Source of the DNA: Branchiostoma floridae
Lineage: Eukaryota > Chordata > Leptocardii > Amphioxiformes > Branchiostomatidae
Direction: 5' to 3'
NCBI RefSeq assembly: GCF_000003815.2
Contig: NC_049987.1
Span: 335,476-399,475 of the forward strand
DNA: 64,000 nucleotides
In this document: positions 20,619-30,876 of the stretch, piece by piece
Numbering within the stretch: the stretch's first letter is position 1
How the letters are laid out: every line of letters begins with the position of its first letter
The notes under the pieces: model-generated
The model's database searches: none
The model's input: the letters and a program-made list of their open reading frames with translations, nothing else
What the model was told of the DNA's origin: nothing
Translations under genes and position numbers: made by a program

Positions 20619-21452
20619 GGACACTTCGGCACAAGGACACTTCGGCCCCCTGGCAATCAGGACACTTCGGCCCGAAGCCGAGGACACTTCGGCCCCGAGT
20701 CCAGTCCACGATAGTTATCTAACACGTAGCCCGAGTTGACTAAATCACGTATAATGTTAGAACGTATGATTGTACAGTATATTATATAGTGTTCTTCTGT
20801 GTACTCGAGAAAATCGCCATTAGTGATTACGCCTTTTTGCGTTTCCGGGGCATGAAGATCCCTTTTTGCTCCGGTTTTCTGCACGACCCTAGCTTCCCTG
20901 AAGTCTTACCTACTGCGATGTGGAGTTAACAGTCCTAAGTACTCCACAACTCGACCTGTTACAGATATTTTTTACTGTTCTACTTTGCCGAAACGCAGGA
21001 AGTACCAAGTGACGTTGTCTGACAAAGAAACGCGGTCTCTATTGAAAATCAAGTTGATTGCCAAAATGCCTTTCGGTCACACAACAAAGTACAACCTGCA
21101 AGTTCAAGTTGTCTGACAAAGAAACGCGGCCTCTACTGAGAATCATCTTGATTTTACAGTAGAGCGCCAGTGTTGGCTGTTTTAGATGTAACTGTGGTAG
21201 GTGTATGTGTTTGATATCCTGTTTCAAGACTTATTTATTTGTTTCAAGAATCCATACTCAATATGTTTTATCGTTGCGTTTCAAATAGCGTTTCGATTAA
21301 TGTGTACATTGCAAAGCATGCCCACGCACATACGAACTAGCGGGGCCGAAGTGTCTCTGAGCCTGGGCCGAAGTGTCCTCGGCCTGGGGCCGAAGTGTCC
21401 TGGACTTGGGTCCGAAGTGTCCGGGCCGAAGTGTCCATGTGCCGAACTGTCC
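20619..21452. mobile_element. 834-bp element with iterated GGACACTTCGGC termini
   Basis: The left end has four copies of GGACACTTCGGC within about 85 bases. The right end has six inverted copies within about 105 bases. The outermost pairs align as an inverted repeat starting GGACA(C/G)TTCGGCACA. The interior (20720-21330) is AT-rich with no transposase. Flanks are gene X exon 2 and intron 1, so it inserted into copy B. A target duplication is not certain. Dense subterminal repeats suggest multiple transposase-binding sites. The superfamily is unknown. Confidence 0.75.
21050..21160. repeat. Direct repeat inside the iteron element
   Basis: GTTGTCTGACAAAGAAACGC at about 21013 recurs at 21108, each followed by related sequence (GGTCTCTATTG or GGCCTCTACTG). 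Confidence 0.7.
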
Positions 21453-21596
21453 TGATACCTTCATTAATTCAATGTAACCAAATAAAATGGGCTATCAAGA
21501 ACCGCAAACAGTAACACATGCCTAAAAGGGAGGTTTAAAATGTTACTTCAGGTACAAAATGGCCAGAGTTACACCAGAATGTCATAATTCGCTCAC

Positions 21597-21670
21597 CTTT
21601 CCCTCTCCTCCCGCTCCGCCGCGCCCAGCCGCCGAGCTCCGCCACCCCCATCCTGCTCGCTAGTGTCCAT
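21597..21670 (-). CDS. Gene X exon 1 (copy B), start codon
   Basis: The minus strand has ATG at 21670-21668 and a GTGAGC donor after 21597. It encodes MDTSEQDGGGGARRLGAAER and then EERE, ending two bases into a codon. Exon 2 in copies A and C begins in the matching phase. Related starts lie in copy C (58551) and at 39998 (MNTGDRGGGAQRLEAAERE), all followed by a GT donor at the same place. This supports it as the true first exon. Confidence 0.55.
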
Positions 21671-21719
21671 TTCCATCCTCCAAAAATAGCCTCGTTGAGT
21701 CATTTTATATCTTGGTTCA

Positions 21720-22290
21720 GAAATGAAACGGTACAAGATACCTGATTACGTGTTGCGGAAATAATGCAAAGATCTTGTTTTTCGATTTAAATACTTCATC
21801 AGGAAGTTTTAGTGCAAACGACAAACACTTCAAGACAGGAAAAGAAGACTTACTCTGGTTTGGGATTCTCCGCCATCCTGGAATGAAACTTACGGACAGT
21901 GACCATTTGTTTTGGTACAGGAACATTATTGGTCACGACAAATGTTTGGAAAAAAAGCACATGTGTAACATTAATACGCACCTGACACCATAAAGCAATC
22001 ATTGACATCAAGACAAATTTGTCATTCATAATTTTATTTACGGTAGAATAAACGTCAGTGACTTACGCGCTTGCTATGCATCCGATAAAACGTAATCATC
22101 ATGATTCATTGTGGATTGTGAAAGCATGTCCAAAAAAATTCTCATTGATACTATAATATGACGTCAGACTTTATATCTCCTCAACCGCTAAAATAACAGA
22201 CCGCAACGTTAACTCATGTATATTTGTAGTAAGTGATACACCCTGCTCATACATACCAAGCAACTTGTTGTTAAAATAATTCTTCTATCA
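21720..22290. other. No firm gene; open frame 21775-21993 unassigned
   Basis: The plus frame at 21775-21993 reads KEDLLWFGILRHPGMKLTD and DSDHLFWYRNIIGHDK, somewhat protein-like, but has no domain or clear splice border. Nothing else seen. Confidence 0.25.
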
Positions 22291-22295
22291 CCTGG

Positions 22296-22402
22296 AAAGT
22301 TGAAATTTAAAGGATTGTCCACAAATCCGCCTGTCTTCTTCCAGATAAGTGACAACCAGATTTCGCCGAACTTCAGGACGTTGGTGCTCCATCGTGCCGG
22401 GG
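22296..22402 (-). CDS. Possible first exon (MEHQRPEVRRNLV)
   Basis: The minus strand has ATG at about 22402 and a CCAG/GTGATAG donor near 22296. It encodes MEHQRPEVRRNLVVTYLEED, then RRICGQSF. The start resembles the first helix of some CARD domains (a H-x-x-LRRNLV pattern), which is a weak resemblance. No downstream exon was found. Chance cannot be excluded. Confidence 0.25.
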
Positions 22403-22829
22403 AAGAGTATTACCAAATAAAAATAATGATAAGAGTATACCATGTACTCACAGTAAACCAGGCTAGGCAAAGCTGCATATCGAAACAGATTTATTGCATA
22501 CACTCACACCGGTAAGCAGCGTCTGCTGTATCTTATCAATTTTTATTAATGAATTGACGGTCATTTACAATGGGAATCATCACTATGTGGAAACCCCAAA
22601 CCCATTCTCAATATTTCACATATCTGCAACCTGCTTTCAATGACAGACGCACAATAAATATCCAGACATACTGTCCTTCCACAGCTATTTGTGGCAAACA
22701 GGTCTTCATGTTCAAAATTAAGGGTGCCACAGTAAAAAAAAAATATTGAATATTGTCTGTGACTGCATTACAATCAGACCGACAAGTTGAATTACTAGAT
22801 TGTAACATATTAGAATTTCAGAAATCAAG

Positions 22830-23460
22830 GTTAAGACAGATACCGGCTGTTGACACTGACAGCACAGCCATGGCAGCTGTCAAGTTGGGCATGGTGTCCC
22901 CATGTGCTTTCACGACATCTAAGTTCACATTATTGTTTGTTATCATTGTTAGAAATTGAAGTAACAGATCAGAACAAACCTTAAGCATCTATGTGTGATC
23001 GTGGCATGCCTCATCTGGACCAAGACGTTGAAGGCAGCCAGGAGCTCAGTGTCAGGAAACTACTCCTCCAGGTTGGTCACGATGTTGTCTAAGAAAGGCT
23101 GGTAGGTCTTAGATTGTATTAAATGAGAATAATCATCATGACATCAGTAATCTTATGAACATTGCTTTTCTGAAGAGTTGCTATGGAGATGCAGAATCTT
23201 TACTTCCAGACATATTTTTGATTATTATTTAGGAATTCAGTTTCCCTCAATTCCCGAAACTAGTCACTATTGACTACTTACATTGTTGACGAGGTTCATC
23301 AGTCACGTTTGGATACAGTTATAACAATTTTCTTCAATCAATGACTGTTTTGTAAAGGTACAGTACATACCTCCCAAATTTTCGATGTCTACCAGCACAT
23401 CTTCGAATTCGTCAAGGGAAATGACCTTGTCTCAGTTCTTGCGAGAGAACCCGAGACTAG
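22830..23460 (-). pseudogene. hAT transposase fragment (ZNF862-like type)
   Basis: Minus-strand pieces in order: RQGHFLDEFEDVLVDIENLG near 23430, then KTYQPFLDNIVTNLEE, a stop, FPDTELLAAFNVL near 23100-23020, then DTMPNLTAAMAVLSVSTAG near 22900-22860. The order FLD-x-VV-NLE-RFPD, LL-AFNV, then PNL-x-VLSVSTA is the C-terminal half of ZNF862-like hAT transposases. Stops and spacer sequence show it is dead. The block that should follow (ERGFS-NRIK) is absent here but present in the separate fragment at 11960-12215. Confidence 0.55.
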
Positions 23461-23473
23461 GTCAGGCTTGCGT

Positions 23474-23515
23474 GGATCATCTGCCCCACCCACCCCCCCC
23501 CCACCCCCCTCCCGC
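23474..23515. repeat. C-rich low-complexity tract
   Basis: A run of CCCACCCACCCCCCCC-like sequence. Confidence 0.9.
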
Positions 23516-23589
23516 GTCCTTGCGGAGAAGGGGTGGGTAGGACTTGGGCAGCTCCCAACTCTCATTCCGGTTCAGCTTCGCCCCCTCTA

Positions 23590-23810
23590 GCTAGATGTGA
23601 ATGGCCATGGTGATTTTCTACCGCTGTGCCAGGCACCTGTTTGGATGTATACAGATCCTGGTAAAATTCTTTGCATTGATTAAGATTGTCAGCTGTGTTT
23701 GTAAATACTAGGTCGTTGTTTCTTCTCAGGTTGCTAATAAATGATATTTGGCTGTATATTTGCATAGGTCTATTCTTGAAAATATTACGCACAATAAAAA
23801 AGGTCAAAAA
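23590..23810 (-). pseudogene. L1/Tx1-like LINE fragment
   Basis: The minus frame reads QISFISNLRRNNDLVFTNTA, DNLNQCKEFYQDLYTSKQV. The pattern I-LRR-x-G/N, then EC-EFY-DLYTS lies between endonuclease and reverse transcriptase in L1-type elements. Only about 60 codons remain. Confidence 0.45.
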
Positions 23811-23999
23811 GGCGAACGATACTAAAGCATAACCTTTTTATATTCCATATTAAACTGAGATGATAGTAATCGAATATCATACACGTGTATCAATTAGCAT
23901 ACACAATTCCACCAAATATAAACCATTTTCTTGTAATTGGACATTGCGCCTGCAAATGCCCCTGGGCTTTCTTGCTCGAGTAGGGTTCCTCCCCTGCTG

Positions 24000-24404
24000 G
24001 TTCGGAGATCGGAAGCGCTGTTTCTCCCTCTGGTGCTGACAGTTCACCGGACAGAGGTTCCTCCGTCCCTGGTCCCAAGACAGAAAACGTAGCCATAAAG
24101 TCCGGCGACTCGGGATCCTCCGATGCTAGCAGTCAAGGTGAAAAGAATATGAGAAAAGGTAAGACAATTGCCACACTGACTGATGAAAAAGAGGAGATTT
24201 TGGCTAAGTGGTCGAGAGAGCATCCCGAGCTTTACAACAAGAGACTGGAAGACTACAAAAAACATTCACAGGAATAAGGTCACATGGCGGGAGAAAGCGT
24301 CTGAAAAGGGCAGGACTTCGGAACACCTAAAAACTTGGTATAGAAGCATGCGCACCAGGTTGTCCAGGCTCTTAGCTATGAAGTCTGCACAAGGATATGA
24401 GTAG
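24000..24404 (+). pseudogene. MADF/Myb-SANT-like DNA-binding domain, frameshifted
   Basis: The plus strand has a Ser/Gly-rich leader, then LTDEKEEILAKWSREHPELY, NKRLEDYKK. After a frameshift at the A run near 24258 it continues NKVTWREKASEKGRTSEHLK, TWYRSMRTRLSRLL and AQGYE before a stop. This is the familiar order of a three-helix MADF-like domain (W-x-x-HP-LYNK, DYK, WE-KA, LKTWY-S-RTR-GRL-K-SGQG). Such domains occur in transposon accessory proteins and in transcription regulators. The shift makes this copy a pseudogene. A possible GTAAGAC donor lies inside the leader. Confidence 0.65.
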
Positions 24405-24827
24405 TTCACATCCAGAGACATTTGGGTAAAAACGAACTTCCGTTTCTACAATGACATATAGCAGGGGTGCAGAAGCACCCATTTGAGTATTCTCATTATA
24501 ATTTGTGCAATGGTCAATCTTTTTCTTTATCATCGTTCTAATGTTTACAATATTGAACGTTAGTCTAAATAACAATGCCTCAGTAACTCTTTTAAACTAC
24601 TAGTATCTGATCAGGTAGGCTAGTGGCAATGCATACAGTGCTATAAATAGCAAGGAGTATCAGTAATTTTGGTTGGAGCGAAAAGAACAGATGTAATAAA
24701 TATATTTCATTATTGTTCGTAACCAAACAGCTGTTTATCACCGAGTAGTAAAACAAGTAACTACAGCCCCGACCTGCACGAGTTCTTATTTCCAGGTGTT
24801 GCTAATGACCCGAGGTTCTTGCTCATG

Positions 24828-25012
24828 CCCCCCTCACATAAGGCGCGATTCAATCGGACCACGAGTCTGCTAGCTCTAATTTAAGAGGAGGCATGACCCT
24901 GATGCCGACGAAAAAATTGCAGAGTTCCCCCTTCCGTCAGGGTCATGCCTCCTCGTAATTTAGAGCTCGCAGGTTCGACGTTCGATCGAATCGCGCCTAA
25001 TGCGAGAGGGGG
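24828..25012. mobile_element. 185-bp hairpin MITE
   Basis: Two arms of about 80 bases (24828-24905 and 24930-25012) are imperfect reverse complements. Shared blocks include AGGCGCGATTC, AGCTCTAA and GAGGAGGCATGACCCTGA. The loop is about 28 bases. No coding. Ends are near CCCCCTC. No clear target duplication. A minus open frame (25165-24881) merely reads through it. Confidence 0.7.
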
Positions 25013-25534
25013 AATTAGAAGAGACAAGGGTTTGGCTCTCAAGTTATCTAAGCTATATTTACCGTTATCAAAATATTGATGTTTTTTATCATTTGAAGAA
25101 GATATAAAAGACTGACCTAAAAACGTATTTTTCCCTTCTTGAGTGGGTGCGCGCAACTGTGGCAAATTTGCAACACGATGTTTTAAGGTGAACCTAGAGA
25201 CAGATGATTGGCGTTCTCCCGCGACTACATCTAAATCAACAATGTTTAATACTCAAACAATAAAACCGTTTCCATGGCAATGATTTTATTACCACGCTTA
25301 TTTGATATAAATATGATAAAGACGTTTAGGCTATGAGTTAAAGGACAGGAAAATACACAAGGCATCAGAAGATTAGTTCTTTATCGCTAAAACTTGTCAA
25401 ACGATCTTTTGAATTTTTTGGTACCGCGAAAATATTGCTGACATTAGTTTACCGTCACGCAGAGTATGGAGTCAGACGTGGCTAGGCCCACATCCAGACC
25501 TTCTACATCACCATAATTAGTGTCTGGAAGGACT

Positions 25535-26383
25535 ATGAGTATAGAGAGAAGGGATCTCCGGGTAAGTATTTTCCATTTTAACCAAGCCATTATTTTTTTT
25601 ACTAGTACTTTAGTCCAGTAAATGTTAAAATGTTTTCCGAGTAGGATTGTTCTCATTTCCGTTGAATACTTGTGAACGTATTGCTCAGTGCCTGTTATTT
25701 TTGTAGCATCATGGCGGCTGTACCTGCTGTGTGTTTCATTAATTAAAATGTCACTGTTATTCATTTTTTAGCAACTAGGGAAAAGAAAACAAAAACATAT
25801 TGTATTCTATCATAGTAAATGTCAAGATACTTTCAGAGTAGGAATGTGCTGATTTTCATTTGATAATTATTCTGTGTAACATTTACATTAATGTTACGGA
25901 TGGCGTTGCTGTACGGCGTCTTCTCCATAATCCACTACAAGTCAGAAAGACAAGGTTTGCCTTCCTAATATAATTAATACCCACTGGTATATGGGGAAAA
26001 AAAGACTGTACATATCTATGTTTTACAGCGCGAAATCAGGACTGCTCTAAAGCAGATTGGCGTTATTACAAAATACTCCAGGCCCTTCCGCAAAGCAGTT
26101 GATGAGGTAAGTATAGATAATGACTACATTCGGCCTTATGTACCTTGAAGGTAATTAATCGGTAATGGTAATGTTTGTTTGATAATAGATGGCGTCTTAT
26201 AATGAATGAGAAGTGGTCAAAGAAAGACATAAATAACATGACTCTGTACCTTAATGTCAATGCCTGCCTCTGTAGTCTTTGTCATGTTACTTAACTTATC
26301 TCCAGGTGTGCAAAGCCTTCCCGCAAATTCTAAAGTGCGGTCGAGTCGCAGACTTCGGTTGTCCTGCGCACCAAGCGCAATGA
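25535..26383 (+). CDS. Possible small three-exon gene (REIRTALKQIGVITKYSR)
   Basis: Candidate exons: 25535-25561 (MSIERRDLR, followed by a GTAAGTATT donor), 26029-26106 (REIRTALKQIGVITKYSRPF, RKAVDE; borders TTTTACAG and GTAAGTATAG) and 26306-26383 (VCKAFPQILKCGRVADFGCP, AHQAQ, stop; acceptor TATCTCCAG). The last two join in phase 0 with strong splice sites. AATAAA follows at 26517. The first exon is the weakest part. No family is recognised. The product would be about 60 residues unless more 5' exons exist. Confidence 0.4.
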
Positions 26384-27168
26384 GGACAAGCGATGACAAT
26401 TTATTTTTCAGCAAATTGGAGTGAAAATGCACCACTTGAAATTGTATAAAACCCAAGTAAAGCATGTGCACTGTATTTCGTAATCACAATACAATACAAA
26501 GCAAATACTTTCGCTCAATAAAATCAACATGCACGCATTTGCGCTAATTGTACACCCCTCACCCTACACTTAACATCACACCGCCACCCCTCAAAAATCA
26601 CTAATCTCATTGTAGAATTTTGTCCAATGAACATTCAATACAGAAGACTTCACAGTAAAGAGAATAGCAGAAACTTGCACTGTGATTTTTCTTTAAAGAA
26701 ATGTACACCGCTGTGCAGGCTTTTTTGCATTTACAGTGACGTTTGCAGTTGTAATTTATGGCAAACGAATTACGTTTCATTAATTCTGTGATGCGGTAGA
26801 ATTTGGCACCCTGAAATGTAAACAATTCTCTAGTGATGCGTGTTGATATATCAACCGTTCCCAGTGACATACCGTGTTATTGTTTCCGTAGTAAGGAGAG
26901 CAGGAGGAAGAAAAAAGGCTGAGTGGCCTGTCTGGATAAAGAAAACCAGGGTGGAGGTGCTGACGTTCGGGACAGAAGTCTCCAGTTCTTAGAAAATAGG
27001 TACACATGAAAAAGTTACAAATAATGAAAATATACAGGTACGTTTGAAAATTTGTCAAAGCTTTTATGAGAAATGCGACAAACATGGCATTTTCGTATAT
27101 GTATGATGATGCGGACATCATTTACAGCTATCATGACATTACTTATTCGAATCATTTTTTTCCCTCAG

Positions 27169-27553
27169 TTACCGTCCGCGTGACTTCCGTCAACGAAGAG
27201 GGTCAGAGTCACCTTGTCGTAGATGATGTACAAATATGATGGTTAAATCTAATTTACTCCCTATATTGGCACAGAGCATGAAGAAAGTAAAAAGTAGTAC
27301 CGCCAGTGGTAATTTATGTACTTCATAACGATGTTGATGGACACCCGTATACAGCTGTACATGGGTATCAGTAATGACATTCTAGAACGTGGTGACCGAT
27401 TTAACGTCTTTTTTTCTATATTTGCAGGTCCCCACGATTGTTAACATCAACGTGGAGTTCTTCGCGAAAGTAGTGGAGGGGGAATGGTTTTGTGCTATTT
27501 ATGAGTTTGACCATTATGTTGTGTTTCGTTATGTAAATAAATCTAATCCTTAA
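27169..27553 (+). CDS. Two joined exons of an unknown small gene
   Basis: Exon 27169-27227 follows TTCCCTCAG and encodes TVRVTSVNEEGQSHLVVDD. Exon 27428-27553 follows TATTTGCAG and encodes VPTIVNINVEFFAKVVEGEW, FCAIYEFDHYVVFRYVNKSN, P and a stop. They join in phase 0 across a GT-AG intron of 200 bases. An AAATAAAT lies at the end of the frame. The first exon starts in phase 2, so an upstream exon is missing from my reading. Composition is globular and beta-rich. No domain recognised. Confidence 0.4.
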
Positions 27554-27689
27554 TTCTAGTTGACAATGCTTTCTTTTATTTAAGATGACTTGAATTGAAA
27601 AGATCTTAATATTTAAAAAGTAGGACGACGTATGGTAAGTGCTGTGGTAAGTAAACCATTCCTTGTTTGCTGACTACTTCGGTTTGTTG

Positions 27690-28000
27690 TTTCATTTCTG
27701 TGGTTAATTCGTAGGCTGGTTGGTCCATCAATAAATCTCCACAACATCGCCAGGCAGATCAGGGTCAAGGACAGTTATTTCCGTGGCCAAGAAGTTTGCA
27801 GAACTTTGTATCAAACCAGGACACGTTACGTCTGTGGGAGCACCGACCATTCTGTCGCTAAATACCCTAACCAATACAAGATGTTACAGGCTTCAACATC
27901 TGGTGGTAAAGGAATGGAGACGGTTGGAGATAAATGGACGTAACAAAATAAAACTTTCATATGTTGAATTTGATATAAAAAAGTGCTAAAGCAGGGTGAT
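27690..28000 (+). other. Unassigned open frame
   Basis: The plus frame from about 27783 reads AKKFAELCIKPGHVTSVGAP, then LQHLVVKEWRRLEINGRNKI. No known domain and no clear splice borders. Possibly coding, possibly chance. Confidence 0.2.
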
Positions 28001-28385
28001 AAAAATACAAGAGTGCAGTTGTTGTGGTATTTAGGTATGATCTTGGGGTTCAGTTAACCTTAAGAATGGAAAATGGTATGTGAAGTGATCATGAGCTTAC
28101 TATAATGATGATGTATACTGAAATATAAGATATATCGATAATAATTTTTGGCGAAGACTAATGTATGGTATGTTTCTATGTCATGTTTACAGTAACTGTT
28201 GTTCGAAAGCGGCTCTTGAGAATATTGTCATCAGTCTTATAACTGTGTGTATCCTAGTAAATAATGATGATTCAAATGATGATATATCTTAATCATGTAC
28301 TCCCCGCGTAAATCGAGACAGGTGGAAACACTTCGATCAAACACAGGTGAAAGCAGACTGGTGGCAATTAGAGATGCTATGTACT

Positions 28386-28394
28386 TATAAAAGG
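28386..28394 (+). promoter_or_regulatory. TATA-box-like TATAAAAGG
   Basis: Lies about 80 bases upstream of the ATG at 28470. Consistent with a core promoter for that frame, but TATA-like words are common in this AT-rich DNA. Confidence 0.3.
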
Positions 28395-28469
28395 GTAAGG
28401 AAGCGTGAATTTTTTTTTCACACGAGACATACGAGACGCACGTTGAGAACAAGGGTGAGAGAACCGAAG

Positions 28470-28667
28470 ATGGCACAGAGACATAGACGACTGTCCGCTG
28501 TGGCATTAGGCGCTCCAAACACAGGATCCGGAGGTGTACAGAGCGTGGGTGCAGGAGTTCCGAACCCGGGGCAGGGAGGACCGGCTCCGCAGCAGCCAGG
28601 AATTCCTATCCAGGCTGGAGGCCCGCAGCAGTTACCAGCTCCGAATCAGGTCAAAAGGAAACGCTAA
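28470..28667 (+). CDS. Possible small Gly/Pro/Gln-rich protein with basic end
   Basis: ATG at 28470 opens MAQRHRRLSAVALGAPNTG, then a low-complexity Gly/Pro/Gln stretch (PNPGQGGPAPQQPGIP), ending PNQVKRKR and a stop. The frame is open further upstream (from 28347) without an ATG. The basic ends could be nuclear signals. It sits among other short plus-strand exon-like frames. GC content is higher than in the flanks. No family is recognised, though the low-complexity style recalls gene X. Confidence 0.35.
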   Translation: MAQRHRRLSAVALGAPNTGSGGVQSVGAGVPNPGQGGPAPQQPGIPIQAGGPQQLPAPNQVKRKR

Positions 28668-28679
28668 CCGGAACAGTTG

Positions 28680-29160
28680 ACAATTAATGTACAATTTCAC
28701 TTTAATAATATCTAGACAACAAGAGAAGCAAAAAGATACATGGTCTCATATTTATATACGCAAAATAATATGTCATAAAAATAGATGAGACAAAGTTTTC
28801 TACGAGTACATATTTCCTTCATATTCATAAAAATTTAAAGCTACGTTAACAAATTATGTTGGAACGTGCATTTGTAGATGTCTTGTCCTCAATATAAATT
28901 TTATTACATATTGATCTATACAATAGTTTAAAGTGTGCGCGAAACCAAAGTGCAGCATTTTCTTTTGATATTCAACAACCTAGATAACAGTATTCAAATA
29001 TATTATAACCATATGTTTCTGTTACTCCACAGACTCGAAGATTTTATTGCAAGATAACCCATTTAGGACCATAAGGGATGTCACATTTAAGATGGAAACG
29101 ATCAATGCATTTAGCCCTTGTTGGTCATGTTTAAGCAATCAACATAATAACTTGCTATTT
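28680..29160. other. No gene recognised
   Basis: AT-rich sequence. Nothing seen apart from an open frame leading into the exon at 29172. Confidence 0.4.
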
Positions 29161-29171
29161 GCATTCTGCAG

Positions 29172-29280
29172 CCCCGTTCTTAAAGCTTGGCCTCACTATG
29201 GCCACACAAACCTGTTGGGTCCAAACATGACGAGGGCAAGGCCTGTCGTACCGCCGGAACTGCAGACATCCCGAAAATAA
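29172..29280 (+). CDS. Terminal-exon-like ORF (PVLKAWPHYGHTNLLG)
   Basis: Acceptor CATTCTGCAG precedes SPVLKAWPHYGHTNLLGPNM, TRARPVVPPELQTSRK and TAA. AATAAAATTATT follows within 15 bases, fitting a polyadenylation signal. No upstream partner was identified. Unknown family. Confidence 0.35.
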
Positions 29281-29409
29281 AAATAAAATTATTTATTCGG
29301 GGCATATTTCGCAACCATGAATATTTTCTCTGTTTCAAAGTAATCTATGTTTTCTATTGATCATTGTGAAAAATTATGTCCTTTTTTTGTATTCTATCAA
29401 ATGTTGCAG

Positions 29410-29540
29410 TTCACCAAGTGACTCGTTATTTCCGAAACGCACGACACAGATTTGGGAGGTTGTTAAGGCGTAAATCTGGAGCCGCTGTCCCCATATTGTC
29501 ACACAGGGATCAATTCATTATAGATGCCTATTACTATTAA
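29410..29540 (+). CDS. Terminal-exon-like ORF (VTRYFRNARHRFGRLLRRKS)
   Basis: Acceptor AATGTTGCAG, then a very basic segment HQVTRYFRNARHRFGRLL, RRKSGAAVPILSHRDQF, ending DAYYY and TAA. An arginine-rich end after a good acceptor resembles gene X exon 3 in style, but there is no alignable identity. Unknown. Confidence 0.3.
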
Positions 29541-29559
29541 GAAAACACTTTACATCATT

Positions 29560-30870
29560 TTGCTCCCAACTCTTTGGTGCGCAATTATCAAATTCATTTC
29601 GTTCGAGTGTCCTATCAAAATGTCGCATTGCTTACAACAAATGTTTTTGTATGATAATGAATTTGTCCAGGTCATGCAGCGCTAGCAAAATGTCTGTGTT
29701 CAATTTTCGTTCAAGTAAAAACCCAATAAAGTTTTGTGGGCGTGGTAACGTGACATTTACAATGTGATATCGTGACGAATAAGCACATAATTGAGTTTTT
29801 GCATTGACGCAGGTGTATTACAGGTGAGGGACTCAACGCATTCTGGGCGTGATTCATAGGTTTGGGGTATAAAATTTATGGCAGTGCTGTAATCTGTCTA
29901 TTAAACACACTGCGTGACACGCAAGAAACAAAAATTACTTTCCAGAGATGTAGGCACAAGCGGTTTACAAGGACATTGAACTTCTATTTGTTGTGTCATA
30001 AATAATGTTGGTCACCTTTTTTTTTGAACAGTTTAGACATAATTCATTACACTAAGAGTTCCTTTTGGGGTGAATGACGGGAATCCGGAGTGGTAAAATT
30101 ATTGCCGCGCATGCTCGGTATGGAATGTACGGAAAGAAGTCATTGCCTTAGGGTGCACTGGATTGTACATTGGGGATGTGAGCTTATTAGTTTTGTGACT
30201 GGACCGAGGCAACGTACTGTGAAAGTATTTAAGCTCGGTGAATACAGTTAACATTCTTGGTAGAGCGACTGCTGAAAGTCAGAAGCGATGGTCTATTGCG
30301 TTTTGTAATTATTGCCGTGTGCGAATACTTAGTATTCATTTGCAGTAATGTACTTATTTGCAGTAATGTACTTATGTAGGGAATCACGTCACAACTAAGC
30401 GTGCTTCCAGCACTGAAACAATAAGAGGAGGCAATGAGAAGGGGCCGCTCATTGACGACATCAAAGAAGAGCTAGTGCAGTATGCAAGGAGACCCGAAGC
30501 AGTCTTCAACCCAGAGAGTGCTATAAAAGAAAAGTTATGAAAACACGCAGAGAAGGCCATGAGAGACATACGAAAGCACATGAGTACTGTATTATCTTAG
30601 ATCAGATCTTTCCGTTGGAAGGAAAAGATTATTTTAGGTAGCTTCTGGTAAGCCAGTTCGGGAGCAGCTTGGAGAAACATGTGAGCAAAGAGTTCGCCCA
30701 ATTCGTAAAAGCCCCGGGAAAGGTGTCCCGGCAATTCGCGCAAAAGGGTAAAAGTGGGCGTTTTTACACATTATCTATAATGTAATATATAGGAATAAGT
30801 GACTTCTATCCGGCACCGCGGCATGAGGCGCTCCGACAGCCCCCAAACTAAACCAAACCAAACCAAACAC
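29560..30870. other. No gene recognised
   Basis: Includes a local direct repeat of GCAGTAATGTACTTAT at 30343-30375, fragments reading VSQFGSSLEKHVSKEFAQFV near 30640-30710 with stops on either side, and an AAACC repeat near 30850-30868. The fragments are not identified. Confidence 0.35.
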
Positions 30871-30876
30871 CGCCAC

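Larger units (their letters stand above)
16075..21720 (-). mobile_element. Composite repeat, copy B
   Basis: Same order as copy A on the minus strand: gene X exon 1 (21670-21597), exon 2 remnant (20600-20511), exon 3 (20225-20131), then the 3' region and MULE-like transposase segments (17680 down to 15900). It lacks the 4.1-kb foldback: sequence near 19484 runs straight through the insertion point. It carries a CR1 LINE insertion (about 18010-18990) and an 834-bp element at 20619-21452 inside gene X. Confidence 0.7.

Noticed and set aside
25444-25764. 106-codon minus frame
   Set aside because: No domain, and it overlaps splice-competent plus-strand sequence; probably chance.
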